DNA of 38,733 nt from Paracamarosporium sp. OC-R06-R3 (lineage: Eukaryota > Ascomycota > Dothideomycetes > Pleosporales > Didymosphaeriaceae), in the NCBI GenBank assembly GCA_019828545.1, contig JACVRA010000595.1:1-38733 (forward strand), in the 5' to 3' direction. Position numbers and translations under genes: made by a program. Position 1 is the stretch's first letter. Each line of letters opens with the position of its first letter. Below the pieces are notes generated by a model. It was not told where the DNA came from and searched no databases. It saw only the letters and a program-made list of their open reading frames with translations. Shown here one piece after another: positions 10,029 through 21,731 of the stretch.

Positions 10029-11678
10029 ATGGCTCAACCACGTATTACTTAATCGCCCTCTAACGAAGCAAACGTTATTCTAGCTATTTTAGCTCTTAAT
10101 CAAAACCAATTTCAAAGTAAGCAGCGCGCTGCTACTACATACCAAGTCTCTCGAAGAACAATAGATCGCCGACGCGCTGGAATCGCTGCGCGACGGGATT
10201 GTGAGCCTGACTCAAAGAAGCTTACTAAGCTAGAAGAGGAGGTGATTACTAGGTATATAATTGACCTGGATTCGCGAGGGTTTCCGCCTACGCTGAGTGC
10301 TGTGCGAGATATGGCGGATAAGCTGCTTGCTGAGCGCGGTGCTGGCAAGGTGGGCGAGAAGTGGCCGCGCAACTTTGTCAAGCGAACAGACAGCCTTACA
10401 ACGCGTTTCAATCGGCTGTACGATCGACAGAGGGCCCTATGTGAGGATCCAGAGGCTATCAGGGCTTGGTTCGAGCTTATATCGCGCACGAAGTCCACCT
10501 ATGGTATCTGTGATTAGGATACCTACAACTTCGACGAGACAGGCTTTATAATAGGCAAGATATCAGCTTAGCTTGTTGTTACAGGCTCAGAGAGACGCGG
10601 CAGGCCGAAAGCAATACAGCCAGGCAATCGCGAGTAGGTTACAGCAGTTCAGGCAATCAACGCTGCTAGGTGGGCGATCCTGCCCTTTATTATCTTCGCC
10701 GGCTAGTATCACCTCTCTGCCTGGTACAAAGACGATAATATACCGCGCAACTAAGCTTTTACAATAAGCAATAACGGCTGGACAACTAACGAGCTTAGGG
10801 TAGAGTGGCTAAAGCACTTTATTAAGCATACAGCAGAGCGTAGAGTAGGCGCGCGCCAGCTGCTTATACTTGACGGCCATGAGAGCCACAACTCGCTCGA
10901 ATTTCAGCAGCTCTGCAAGGATAATAATATCTATACCCTCTGTATGCCGCCGCATTCGTCGCACCTCCTGCAGCCGCTTGACGTTGGCTGCTTTTCGCCG
11001 TTAAAGCGCACGTACAGTCGCCAGATCGAGAGCCTTATACGCGACTATATCAACCATATTACGAAGCTGGAGTTTCTACCAGCCTTCTACGCAGCCTATA
11101 ACTAGTTAATTACAAAGGAGAACATCTGCGCAAGCTTTCAAGGCGCTAGCCTAGTACTATACGATCTAGAGGCGGTGCTATCAAAGCTTAATGTGAAGCT
11201 TCGCACGCCAACGCCGCCTACGCAAGAGGTCACCCTCTGGGAAGCCAGAACACCAAGCAACGCGCGCGAGTTGGAGGCTCAATCAACATTGATTCGCGAT
11301 AGGGTTCAGAGGCACAAGAGCTCGTCGCCTGCTTCTATCATTGCAGCGATTAATCAGCTTGAAAAAGGCGCTGAGGTGATGCTTCATTCCGCTGCGTTAC
11401 TCAAGGGTCGAGTCGCCAGTCTTGAGAAAGCAAATGAGGCCGCCACAGCGCGTAGAAAGCGCAAGAAGAAGAGGATCCAGCAGCAAGGCACCTTAACAAA
11501 GGCAGAGGTAGAGGAGATTATTACTTAAAAGGAGGTTAAGCAGCAGCTTGAGGGGGAAACGCGTCAGGGTAAGGCGCGATTAGGTGTAAGTCGGCAGGCT
11601 TCAGCGCGCTGCAGCCGCTGCAGAAAGACCGGCCATAACGCGCGAACATGTAAAATAAATACTAGAGATTGTATATAA
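10029..11678 (+). pseudogene. DDE transposase pseudogene with eight premature stops
   Basis: From ATG 10029 to TAA 11676-11678 a single frame of 549 codons is kept without any frameshift, but it has stops at 10050, 10515, 10569, 10635, 10704, 10752, 11103 and 11526 (first base). Most sit where the family has Trp or Gln, for example NRE-stop where NREW is expected, so TGG or CAG became TAG/TAA. Retained parts are the HTH/CENP-B-like start (YQVSRRTIDRRRAG), the DDE catalytic blocks ([37 protein letters not shown]) and a C-terminal zinc-knuckle (CSRCRKTGHNARTC). These stops match repeat-induced point mutation (CpA to TpA on either strand). The enzyme is dead here. Confidence 0.87.
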
Positions 11679-11755
11679 TCTAGGCTAGTAATTTTACTTC
11701 ACTATCTTATTGCGTTGTTGAAATACGTCGCTGCAAACGCGCGAGAAGTTAATAG

Positions 11756-11798
11756 GTTGGGCGCTCGCTTACACTGGGCGCTCGCCTGCCAGACACGT
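11756..11798 (-). repeat. Right inverted repeat with a duplicated inner block
   Basis: The outer repeat is 11775-11798. Immediately inside it, read on the minus strand, AAGCGAGCGCCCAAC recurs at about 11757-11771 and continues into AT-rich sequence resembling what follows the left repeat. The right end therefore carries the repeat core twice, the left end once. Confidence 0.7.
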
Positions 11799-11800
11799 TA

Positions 11801-12274
11801 GATGTGTTGAAAGTCACGAATTGTCTAGACTCCTCCTGCTCTGGATGAGATCAAACTTATGCATTCTGTTATTGTCAATGGTAGTGAACACGCATATAGC
11901 CACTGTGATATCGTAGTAGGAGAATCGGTGCACTCAAATTTACGTATGCAGCTGTACCTTCTGACTGCTGACGCACTGGCGAGAGCAGCATGAAATGCAG
12001 CCATTATCGAGCGAGTGGACGCAAGGGATGTCTATGTGAAATGATCGTTACGACGAAAGCAAGATGCGAAGCAAAGCTAAAAAAGATCTATCGACCACAA
12101 TAAATCTTTTCCTTGATATATGGTCCCTCATAGCACCATCCTTCGCTCGCGTCACCCCATCCAGCTAGCGTACCCGCCCACGTGAACCCGCATCCCTACG
12201 TCTTGGCAGCCATCTCGAATTTCCAGAAGCCCTCGCAACGCCATCAACAAACCACACACACACCACCGCCAACC
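11801..12274. other. Intergenic, promoter of mL40
   Basis: No coding frame is supported. The stretch runs from the transposon's right TA duplication to the mL40 start. The last ~60 bases are A/C-rich (ACACACACACCACC), as is common in fungal 5' leaders. Confidence 0.5.
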
Positions 12275-12993
12275 ATGAACCTCTCCGCCTTCCGTCCCGT
12301 CTTCCGCCCGCTCAATGCCTCGAAATACCCCATACCAAACGCCCTCCGGCCCAACGCGCCGATAACGCGAACCACACCCGCAACCACATCACCTTTCTCA
12401 TCCACAGCACGCCTGCTAAAGCGCAAGAAGGGCAAGGGCGCAGGCACAGATCCACGCATCAGTACGTCTCCCTCCATTCCATTCCATTCCATTCCGTCCC
12501 AGCCCCGCCGCAAACATGCCTCTATCCCACTCACAACGAAAATCACAACTCAATCGCAGGAGCAACGCTAACTTGACACTCTCCAGCCGCAATCCGGTAC
12601 CACCTCTCGCACCCACTGACGCCACGCCCGCTCCATTTCTCCCGCACGCGGTACCTCCGGCACTGGACGATCCAGCGCGCATGGCTGCTCTTCCTGCGGC
12701 AGCGCCGCTGGGCCGAGGAGCGCGACCTCGAGCGGCAGTACATGGCGATGCGCGCGGCGTGCGAGCACCTGCGGCTGATGGACAGCGCGGGGAATCTGGT
12801 CAGCGAGGCGGAGGCTGGAGGGCGGGGCGCAGACGCCGGCGCGCTGGGCGTCAGGGGGAAGGAGGTCGGCCGCTTGTATCGCTCTGCGATGCTGAAGAGG
12901 GGCGTGTGGGGGAGCGTGCCTGTCGAGTATGCGAGGGTGCAGGTTGATTTTCCGGCGCGGGACGGGTGGAATCATGGGTGGACGAGGGATTAG
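12275..12993 (+). CDS. MRPL28: Mitochondrial large-subunit ribosomal protein mL40
   Basis: Exons 12275-12461 and 12587-12993 give 197 residues. The 125-bp intron has donor GTACGT, branch GCTAAC and acceptor CAG, and contains four CCATT repeats (12474-12493). The Arg/Pro-rich N-terminus, about 40 residues, fits a mitochondrial targeting sequence and is followed by KRKKGKGAG. Family-typical blocks follow: IRYHLSHPLTPRPLHFSRTR, LRHWTIQRAW, a charged helix (RRWAEERDLERQY), KEVGRLYRSAMLKRGVW, and a C-terminal EYARVQVDFPARDGWNHGWTR. The protein is a mitoribosome component needed for translation of mtDNA-encoded proteins. Exon 2 is very GC-rich. The symbol follows yeast usage. Confidence 0.88.
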
Positions 12994-13604
12994 AGGTAGG
13001 GACTGGATTGGGTCGGGGGGATTTCGCGAGGGAGGGAAAGGAAGGGGTGTAGGATATAGCGGTGTAAGAGGATTGTAATTCTAGGCATCGAGCAGTGCGG
13101 ATTGGACATGTATTATACCTCGAACGAGATGGATTGTGGACAGAGGATGCTGAAATCGCAGACATATTTGCAGAAACTACTACGCGTGCCATTCGAGCCG
13201 TCACCGCGCAAATTACATAAACACGCTCTCTGATATTAACGCTCAACGTACAGTAATGTATATGCCCCACGCCGATCGACCAAGGGCTCTCTCCCTTAGC
13301 CATGGCCAGCGGCTCCAGGCCTCCAAATGCAAACGGGAACCGGAAAGGAGTGTACGATGACAAATTAGCCGTCATCAGTCGTTAGGTTCCCTCTGGAGCA
13401 ATCGATATCGTACCGCCGAAAAAGCCACCGTTCCCCCAAATATGTCCATTAGAACCGAAGCACGTCCGACTTTTCGAGCAGGAAACACGGATTAGAAACG
13501 AGATAAGTTGGGGAAAGGCTATGCCGTCAATCGCTTAGCAATTCAAAATGGAGAAGAATGCGCCAGGAGAACTCCGCCCAATGCAGTTTGGATGAATAGC
13601 CGCT
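12994..13604. other. Convergent 3' region of mL40 and RHO2
   Basis: About 0.6 kb between two convergent genes, expected to hold both 3' untranslated regions. Frames seen here lack family resemblance. Confidence 0.5.
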
Positions 13605-14738
13605 TCACATGATCACGCAACAGCCGCCGCTCTCCTTCTTGTCTTGGGAGAGAAGGGCAGCACGGGTCGCCGCTTCGAATACGTCGTCCACGCCGTCACC
13701 CGTTAGCGAGGAGCATTCGAGGTACTTCCGCGCGCCGATGACCTCTTTCATGTCGCTGCCCGCTTTGGTCGTCGTGAACTTGAGAGACTTCTTGCGCATT
13801 TCTTCCTGCGCCAGCGGGTCTTCTCGGAGATCTTTCTTGAGGCCGACTAATATGATGGGCACGCCCGGGCAGCGTTCCCGTGCCTCTTCAGCCCACTTGT
13901 GCTTGACGTTTTCCAGCGAGTCGGGGGAGTCGACGGAGAAGCCTATTAGGATGACATGGGCCTTGCTGTATGCAAGAGGCCGCAGGCGTTCGTAGTCCTC
14001 TTGCCCTGCGGTATCCCATAACGCGAGCTGGACGGACTTGCCGTCCACCCTACAGTCGGTGACGTAATTTTCGAAGACGGTTGGAACGTAACGCTGGAAC
14101 GGTCAGCTGCCACTGGATGCTACCTTGGCGATCGAGGGACCCACTGTGGGAAAGTAACCAAGCGTAAAGACGCTCAGGAGACTGGTCTTGCCGCACGCAC
14201 CGTCGCCGATAATGACGAGCTTCCTATCATTTTATTTTGATTAGCCAATCTGTCACGACATGCCGAGGTGTTTCAGTTATTGGAATGTCAAACAGGGTAA
14301 CGCCGGTATGGGTGAAACTGGAGGAGGAGCGGAAGGCGACCCGTTTCGATAAAAGTATAGTCCGATGAAGTCAAAATCGACGAGAAGCGATAAAATAATC
14401 GACATGGGGGTGCTGGCCGGGGAACTATTTTTAGACCAGGGTGGTGTCGGATCGGGAACGCCAATGCAGGTTATCGCGCACGACGCAGGTCTACTGCAAT
14501 GCCCAATAAAGGCTGCTGGCGATCGACGACGACGCAGTAGGGGGAAAATCGCCTGTGTAGTGCACGCGCGAGGAGCGGGCAACGTGTGCAGGTTTGTGTG
14601 GAGGCGCAGCAGCGGGGGACGGTAGGACAGACGACGGCGAGCGTCGACAGGTAACTCGGACTTGGGCAAGGAGGATGCAATGACAAAGCGTGAGATGCAT
14701 ACGTACCTGCGCATCACGGGCTCTCCATTTTGGGCCAT
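13605..14738 (-). CDS. RHO2: Rho-family small GTPase Rho2
   Basis: Three exons, 14738-14707, 14223-14145 and 14093-13605, encode 199 residues. Intron 1 is long (483 bp, donor GTACGT, acceptor TAG); intron 2 is 51 bp (donor GTGGGT, branch CTGAC, acceptor CAG). Phases agree ([17 protein letters not shown], then [14 protein letters not shown]). The P-loop GDGACGKT is at 17-24, switch [10 protein letters not shown] at about 39-47, switch II WDTAGQE at 63-69, and the guanine-binding loop is the Rho variant GLKKD. The C-terminus, GGCCVIM, is a CaaX box (CVIM) with a preceding Cys that could be palmitoylated. [13 protein letters not shown] and [14 protein letters not shown] favour Rho2 over Rho1. 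In fungi Rho2 acts at the membrane in cell-wall integrity and polarity, including control of alpha-glucan synthesis. A gene caller skipping the 32-bp first exon would miss the P-loop. Confidence 0.9.
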
Positions 14739-15652
14739 TGTCCAACAGGCGCTCTGCCCCAATTGAGGATATGCAGCGCAACGTGCGGGTTCTCGAGGGT
14801 AGGGATGCGGTAGGGATGATGCGCACTCTCAGCGAAGAGGTCGCGTTCCAGGGAGACGACTCGGGCGGCAGACGCGACGGGCTGGGCGGGCCTGGTCGGT
14901 GAGGAGGCGCGGCGGACGGCGACGGCGACGGCGACTCGGTGGGACAAACGAGGGCCGGGGCGCAGAGAGGGAGCAGTGAGACAAAGGGCCGTCCTGCGAG
15001 GGCACACAGGGAGCGAGCGACTGGGCGGGCCGGGCGGGACTGGGCTGCTGGGCTGCTGGGCTGCTGGGCTGCTGGAGGGCTGGGGGGGAGGAGCACCGGT
15101 GGAGGACGGTGGAGGACGGTGGAGTCGAGCTGGCGGAGGAGCAGACGGGTGCGAGCAGGCCGCTGGGGTGCGGGCGAGCGCTTAAGAAGGACTCAGGGTC
15201 GGAGCTGCACGCACGGGCGGGCTGCAGGCGGGAGGCTAGAGTTGCAAAGGGCGTCGAGAGCGAGCGATGAATGCAAGTGCCTGGAGGCTGAGCAGGCGCA
15301 GAGATGCATGGGGCAGGCGCACCCTTCGCTTTGCTTGGCGCATGGGGACACTAAGCTCGCGTTCAACCACGCCCGACCCTTCGCAATATCACCAGAGCCT
15401 CCACCCCGCGACGAGCAATGCGACCGGCCCGATAGCGCTGCTACCGGCCACTCCACCACTTGCTGCATCTCCCCACGAGGCATTAAGCCGCCCGCCACGC
15501 CGCCCGCCGCCCATTGCCTGAGCACTGAAGCGGGGGACTGGGTGCCGCCGACATTTGCTCCACGCGCCGCCAGCAACACGCCTGCCTGTGGCCCGACGCC
15601 CCCCGACTGCGCTGGCCACCACTCACCACCGCCTCTCTCCCTGCCCGCTGCC
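14739..15652. promoter_or_regulatory. Shared divergent promoter of RHO2 and NST1
   Basis: A 0.9-kb GC-rich stretch separates two divergent start codons. It contains an 8-bp tandem repeat (GGGCTGCT, about four copies, 15042-15073) and a 10-bp repeat (GGTGGAGGAC, about 2.7 copies, 15098-15124). A plus-strand frame runs through from 14939 into NST1, but only from a GTG. Several upstream ATGs (e.g. 15267 and 15306) occur, so the NST1 leader may hold upstream ORFs or be spliced. Confidence 0.5.
15042..15075 (+). repeat. GGGCTGCT 8-bp tandem repeat
   Basis: Four perfect head-to-tail copies of an 8-bp unit lie in the divergent promoter. Slippage-prone arrays of this kind vary in copy number between strains. 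Confidence 0.8.
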
Positions 15653-18600
15653 ATGGCCCAGAACGGGAAGACCAACCCGCGGGCCTACGACTACAGCCCG
15701 GAGCCCATACGCTGGACCGTGCCCAACACCGGCGCCGCAGTGAACCGCAAGAAGCAGAAGCGGCGGGAGAAGGAGGCTGCGAAGAAGGCTGCCGAGAGCC
15801 AGAGGCTGCCCGCGGTTCCCGTGAAGAACGGCATACCGCAGCCTGCCCACCAGCCCGCCCAGCAACCCCAACCCGCCCCTGCCCACCACCAGGCGCCGCA
15901 GTACGCAGACGTCGACTACCAGGCCGAAGCCGACGACGGCACCCCGCACGACGAAGAGGGCGACTTCTACTCGGACGATGCCGACGATGGTTCCTACGAT
16001 GAGCAGGCATACCCCGCGAACAACCACTACGAGCCTGGCTACGTTCCACGAACCGCAGCCGGCGATATGGGCAAAAAGGCCAAAACGAAAAAGAAAGCCT
16101 CAGCGCCACCTCAACCTGCATATCACAATCCTCCATTACGACCGAACCACAACGCTCGCAAGCCCAGTGGTACCAAGAACAACGACATATGGAACACAAC
16201 AACGCAGGAAGAGCGGGAGCGCATACGCGAGTTTTGGCTGTCACTTGGCGAGGACGAGCGCAAGTCTTTGGTCAAAATCGAGAAGGAAGCGGTCCTGCGC
16301 AAAATGAAGGAACAGCAGAAGCACACTTGCAGCTGCACAGTTTGCGGGCGGAAACGGGCGGCAATCGAGGAGGAACTAGAAGTACTGTATGATGCATACT
16401 ACGAAGAACTCGAGCAGTATGCGACCCACCATACATCTGCCGGTAACATGTTCTCTCATGCTAATTACGGTTATGCTTCTAGAGCCCCTCGCCCCATCAT
16501 AACGACGCATCCCCCGCCGAGCCACTACGACGATCCCGAAGAGTACTCTGGCGACGAAGAGGAGGGAGACCAAGACTACTCGCATAGTGAGATATCATCT
16601 GAGGAAGACTATAGCGAGGAGGAACGAAGCTTACCACCGCCCGAAACTGCAGATTTCTTCCGGTTCGGCAATAGTCTACAAGTAAAAGGTATCGCATCTG
16701 TCATGTCGCTGTTGCGTGAGAGACTGATGCATTCTCCAGGCGGTATCCTGACAGTCGCGGACGACCTGCTCAAGAACGACGGGAAGAAGTTTATCGAGAT
16801 GATGGAGCAACTCGCCGAGCGTCGAATGCAGCGGGAAGAGGAGGCACAGTATCAAGCTCATCCGTCCATGTACCGAGGCCCTCACAAATCTCACCACAAT
16901 CAACCGGCAGAAGAAGACGAATTCGACGACGAGGAGGAAGATGAGGAAGGGTACGAAGATGGGGACTACGAGGATGATGACGACGAAGAAGAAGTGCGTA
17001 TAGCTAACGCGCTCTTGTGTGATTTACTAATGACTATCAGGATACCCTGACCGAAGAGCAGCGAATGGAAGAAGGACGGCGGATGTTTCAAATATTTGCC
17101 GCGCGAATGTTCGAACAGAGGGTTCTCCAAGCATATCGTGAAAAAGTTGCAAAGGAACGACAGGAGCAGCTTTTGCAGGAGCTGTTCGAAGAAGGCCAGC
17201 AACAAGAGCTCAAGGATGCCAAAAAAGCCAAAGAAGCTGCGAAAAAGAGGGAGAAAAAGGAGAAACAGAGACAGTTGAAGTTGGAGGAAAAGGCACGCAA
17301 GGAAGCCGAACAAGCGGCCAAGGAGGCTGAGCAGAAAGCCGCGGAGGAGAGGCGACAAGAAGAACAGCGGAAGAAGAGGGAGGAGCAGAGAAAGAAGAAG
17401 GAAGCCGAGCGCAAAGCCCAAGAAGAGGAGAAACACCGCAAAGAAGCCGAACGCTTGAAGCGGCAGCAAGACGAACGCGAGCGGCAACAAGAGGCTGAGC
17501 GCAAGGCACGGGAACACAAGCTGCAAGAGAAGAAAGCTCGAGAAGAAGCAAAGCGGAAAGAGCGCGAGGAACGTGAAGCGAAGGAAAAGGAGGCGAGGGA
17601 CAAGAAAGCTCGGGATGAAAAGGACCGACGAGATCGTGAGGCAAAGGCGAAAGCAGAAAAGGAACGGATCCGCAAGGAAGAGCAAGCTGCCGCTCCTCAG
17701 AATGCAGCTTCAGCTACACCCGCGAAGAGGAGCTCGCAGCCAGTCGCGGTGGCTCTACCACCTCAGCTGCTCAAGCAAACTTCTTCCACGGGAATTCCTT
17801 CGCCACATGTAACACCGGCCGTGCCGAAAGCGCCTACACCGAGCAGACCACGTCAAAGTTCACAGCAAGGCTCGCATGGATCATCTCCCAAGCCTTCGAG
17901 TAAATCAATGTCGCCTGCTTCACAAGTGCAGATTCCCATCGCTCCCAAGTCCATCCTTACCAAACCTCCGACCTCGCAACAGCCTACTCCAACACCTTCA
18001 ACGCAGCCCACATCGCCAATGCCACCCATAGGTCCGCCACCCGGGATGCCAATACCTCTAGGCATGGGGATGGGGAATATGCCACCAGGTCTGAACGGGT
18101 TCCCTGGACAGATGCCTGCCATGATGGGCCCGAACCGCAACATGCCAATGTTCCCACCACAGCCCGTTACGCAGCCTTTCCGCGGGTTTCCACCTCCAGG
18201 CATGCATGCACCGAGCCCTATGCAGATGGGTCGGGGGTTCCCCATGGATGGACCTCCTCCAGGCTTTGGACCGATGCAAGGTTTTCCGGCTCCAACTCAT
18301 CCCCCCGGCTTTGGTATGGGAATGCCCACTCATTCAAGGCAGACATCGGGGTCGTTTGACAAGCAGACTGCCGATAGTCCTATCGCACCACCTAGCGCAC
18401 ACCCCATCCAGCGGCCAGCGCCCATCCAGCGACCGTCCAGCGTCAAGCCTTACGATGATGGTACAGACAACAATGAAGTTGATGAGCTTGCGAATCACCT
18501 AGGCAGCAAAGCCTTGTTGGATGACGAGGAGGACCTCAACCTAGATGATTTCAACCCCACAGCGCGACGAAGGAGTACGCAACCACATGGTTCGCTGCGG

Positions 18601-19221
18601 GGGGCACCACTTGGGTTTGGATTTGCCGATGCGCCTGGTCCACCACGACCTGACGTGCCTGGACCTTTTGCAGGCTCAAGCAATGCCAGCGTCTGGGGAA
18701 CGCCCCCAATGAGCTCGATGCCTTTCCCGATGGCCGGTACGGGATGGGGCACTTCGCCGACGTCGAACATTTTCAGCAATCCATTTCCCATGATGTCAGC
18801 GCAGCGGCCCAACGAACAGCGGGCGCCTGGTGAACAACGTCTTGTTTGGCTCCGACGCATAGTATGCTCGACGTGCAAGATGCTGTCGATGCGACAACCC
18901 GGTGCAGATGGCTACGTGGATGCTCAGGAGGTTCACAGCCACATTGAATCTGCGCGTGGGCCAACAGAAGCATCGGTAGGCATGCAGGAGATCAAGGAGG
19001 CATGCGAAATCATCGGAGACAGCATCAACGGCGGCGGCTCTCTGGAATACAAAGAATCGCCTCCCGGTCGGCTGAACCAGATCAAGTTTGTCGACACTAG
19101 TGCTATACCGCCGCCCACGCTCGGCGAGATCGGTAGCCCCATTCCGAGCCACAGCGTGCCGGTAGGAGGAGGGTTTGGAGCGGGCAGGCCGTTTCCCGGC
19201 TTGGGTCCGCAGGCTTTCTGA
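15653..19221 (+). CDS. NST1: Stress-response protein Nst1
   Basis: Exons 15653-16993 and 17041-19221 (intron 47 bp, donor GTGCGT, branch CTAAT, acceptor CAG) give 1,173 residues. Order: a basic start ([20 protein letters not shown]); a Pro/Gln-rich part; a conserved block at about 186-260 ([11 protein letters not shown], then [10 protein letters not shown] at 226-235, then an acidic helix); acidic stretches up to the intron; [20 protein letters not shown]; a highly charged Lys/Glu/Arg coiled coil at about 478-665; a long Pro/Gly/Met-rich disordered region; and a folded C-terminal domain at about 1047-1129 ([13 protein letters not shown] to GGGSLEYK). Family members are linked to salt tolerance and act as negative regulators of it, probably by binding RNA-processing factors. 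The start is the first ATG of the conserved frame and lies in a good context (GCCATGG). Confidence 0.88.
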
Positions 19222-19892
19222 TTAGTCTCTGGTAAACTTGGCTGTATTCTCAATATCCCCTTTTTAGCTGGACTTTTGGACGTGGCGTGCTTCGAGTATG
19301 AATGGTATCCGGCTTACGTAGTCTGGTCGCAGCTGTTGGCTGGACTGCTTAGCCCAAACGAAGCTTATTCTTCTTGTGACATTTGCAAGTCTTTTTTTGG
19401 GGGGGTGATGGCCAATCTAACTCGCTGGCCATGCGTTTACAGTGTAGTCTCGAAGGTTGTAGTTCTCCAGCGCTTAGACGACAGACGGATGGATATCCGC
19501 TTTCGTCTGTCAAGGCGGTGCAGAGTACCGTAACATTTCGACGTGCGGTCCACGTTACAACAAGTGCCCCTCTATGAAACGACGGAGCTGAAAGCGAGCT
19601 GAGGGCTCGCCAGGTACGTCAGCGTGTGGCGCATCCTCACGGGGGCCAATGCGGCGGACGGGCTTGCTGATTGGGCCGTCACCAGGCGCGGTGCGGTGAG
19701 CCCTGAGGCTCAGCCCTGCGCGTGTGGGGGTCCTAATGCTAATGCGCGCGACTACTTGTGCACACCGTTTCCCCGCCAATGCTGATCTCTTCCTGCTAGC
19801 CCTCTTTCTTTCTGTGTCCGAGCCTGCCTCTTACTTTGCAATTGCACTGGACTGCCTGCCGTTGGACATCTATTGTTGCCAGGAGAGGAATC
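19222..19892. other. NST1 3' region and PCM1 promoter
   Basis: No further coding frame is supported. A TCTTTTTTTGGGGGGG homopolymer run lies near 19389-19406. The GC-rich half before 19893 should contain the PCM1 promoter; no clear TATA box. Confidence 0.5.
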
Positions 19893-21731
19893 ATGTCGAG
19901 TTCTATTGTTGAGGCTGTTCAGAAGCACCCCGCGCCCGAGGGCTTGCAGTATACGTATGGAACTGCTGGGGTATGTCCTTTCCTTCTCCCAGTCGTGTAG
20001 GGTGTATGCTAACGAGTGAGATAGTTCCGGACAAAGGCGTAAGATGCCCCTCCTACCCCGCTACCACACGGAATGGCGGCGTGAACGCAGGCTGACGGTT
20101 GCAGCGACGTCCTCGACTCGGTTCTGACGCGCGTGGGGCTTGTTGCGGCGCTGAGGTCGCGCTCGCTGAAGGGGAAATGGATCGGTGTCATGATCACGGC
20201 GTCGCACAACCCGCCCGAGGACAATGGCGTCAAGTTGGTTGAGCCCCTGGTGGGTGCATACACGGCGTGGAGGGGAGGGCTACGGCTGACACGGTGACAG
20301 GGCAACATGTTGCAGGAAGAGTGGGAGGTTCTCAGCACGGAAATGGCCAACAAGGCCAACGGAGACGAGGTGTTCAAGTTCTACCAGGACATTGCCGCAA
20401 AGTACAAGATCGACCTCGAGAGCCCCGCCCGCGTCGTCGTCGCCAGGGACACGCGTGCCTCGGGTGCCCGGTTGCTGGGCTGCGTGCAGGATGGCTTGAA
20501 GGCTGCGGGCGCTGAGGTCAAGGACTACGGCTTCCTTACTACCCCACAGCTGCACTACATGGTGCGGTGTCTGAACACCGAGGGCACCAAGGACGCATAC
20601 GGCACGCCCACCGAGCAGGGATACTACGAGAAGTTTGGCGCGGCGTTCAAGACGGCGCTCAAGGGGAAGAAGCCTGCTGGCAGCTTGACGGTCGACTGTG
20701 CGAACGGCGTTGGTGGGCCCAAGTTGACGGAGCTCATCAAGCATCTTCCGTCCAAGGAGGAGGCACTCGAGATCCATGTTGTCAATGACAACGTCATCAA
20801 GCCGGAGAGCTTGAACGTAGATGTAAGACCTTTTCGTCTTCAGATTTGAACGTGAAGCTTACAATTTCAGTGTGGTGCCGACTTCGTCAAGACCAACCAG
20901 CGCGCTCCACCCTCCTCTAAGGCCGGTGCAGGCGACCGTTGCTGCTCCCTCGACGGCGATGCCGACCGCGTCGTCTTCTACTTCAAGGACACCAACAATG
21001 TCTTCCGCCTGCTGGACGGCGACCGTATCGCCACGCTCGTTGCCTCCTTCCTCGGCGACCAAGTACGCCTTGCAGGCCTCAGCGACGCTATCAAGATCGG
21101 CGTTGTGCAAACCGCGTACGCCAACGGCGCCGCCACGCAATACGTCGAGCAGCACCTCAAGCTAAAGGTCGACTGCACGCCCACCGGCGTAAAGCACCTG
21201 CACCACGCCGCCGAGAAGCTCGACATCGGCGTATACTTCGAAGCCAACGGCCACGGCACAGTGATCTTCTCCCCAGACACCCTCGACACGATCGCACGGT
21301 ACGAGCCCAAGAACCCAGGGCAAGCCGAAGCGCTCTCCGTCCTGCGCGCCTGCATCGACCTCATCAACCAGTCCGTCGGCGACGCCCTCTCAGACATGCT
21401 CCTCGTCGAAGTCGTCCTTGCACACAAGACGTGGGGCCCCCAGGAGTGGGCTGACACGTACACGGATCTGCCCAACAGGCTCCTCAAGGTCGTCGTCAAC
21501 GACAGGAATATCTTCAAGACGACGGATGCGGAGCGCAAGTTGACTAGTCCTGAGGGCCTGCAGGCGAAGATCGATGCCGAGGTGCAGAAGGTGAGGCAGG
21601 GGAGGAGCTTTGCGCGTGCGAGTGGGACGGAGGATGCGGTCAGGGTGTATGCGGAGGCGGCGACTAGGGCGGAGGCTGAGGATCTCGCGAGGAAGGTCGC
21701 GGAGCTTGTGAAGGTTGCGGGGAGCTCGTAG
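19893..21731 (+). CDS. PCM1: Phosphoacetylglucosamine mutase
   Basis: Interconverts GlcNAc-6-phosphate and GlcNAc-1-phosphate in the cytosol, the third step toward UDP-GlcNAc for chitin, N-glycans and GPI anchors. Five exons: 19893-19970, 20025-20038 (only 14 nt), 20105-20249, 20301-20822, 20871-21731. Introns of 48-66 bp have donors GTATGT, GTAAGA, GTGGGT and GTAAGA. All phases agree and give 539 residues, the normal family length. The active-site serine is S64 in TASHNP (62-67), the metal-binding loop DGDADR lies at 281-286, the sugar-binding segment is YFEANGHGT, and the phosphate loop is [17 protein letters not shown] near the C-terminus. Exon 1 reads YTYGTAG, joining FRTKAD across the 14-nt exon. 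A complete, probably functional enzyme. Confidence 0.94.

Larger units (their letters stand above)
9966..11798 (+). mobile_element. Tc1/mariner-superfamily (pogo/Fot1-type) transposon, RIP-inactivated
   Basis: The element is 1,833 bp. Terminal inverted repeats of 24 bp (9966-9989 and 11775-11798) start ACGTGTCYGGCARGCGAGCG and differ by two transitions. A TA dinucleotide flanks each end (9964-9965 and 11799-11800), the target duplication expected of this superfamily. Inside is a single transposase reading frame in plus orientation broken only by stop codons. Both ends and both target duplications survive, so this is a full-length insertion, not a fragment. Confidence 0.88.

Noticed and set aside
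14939..15652. Long N-terminal extension of NST1
   Set aside because: It opens at GTG, has low-complexity GC-driven composition and no resemblance to the family; the ATG at 15653 fits better.
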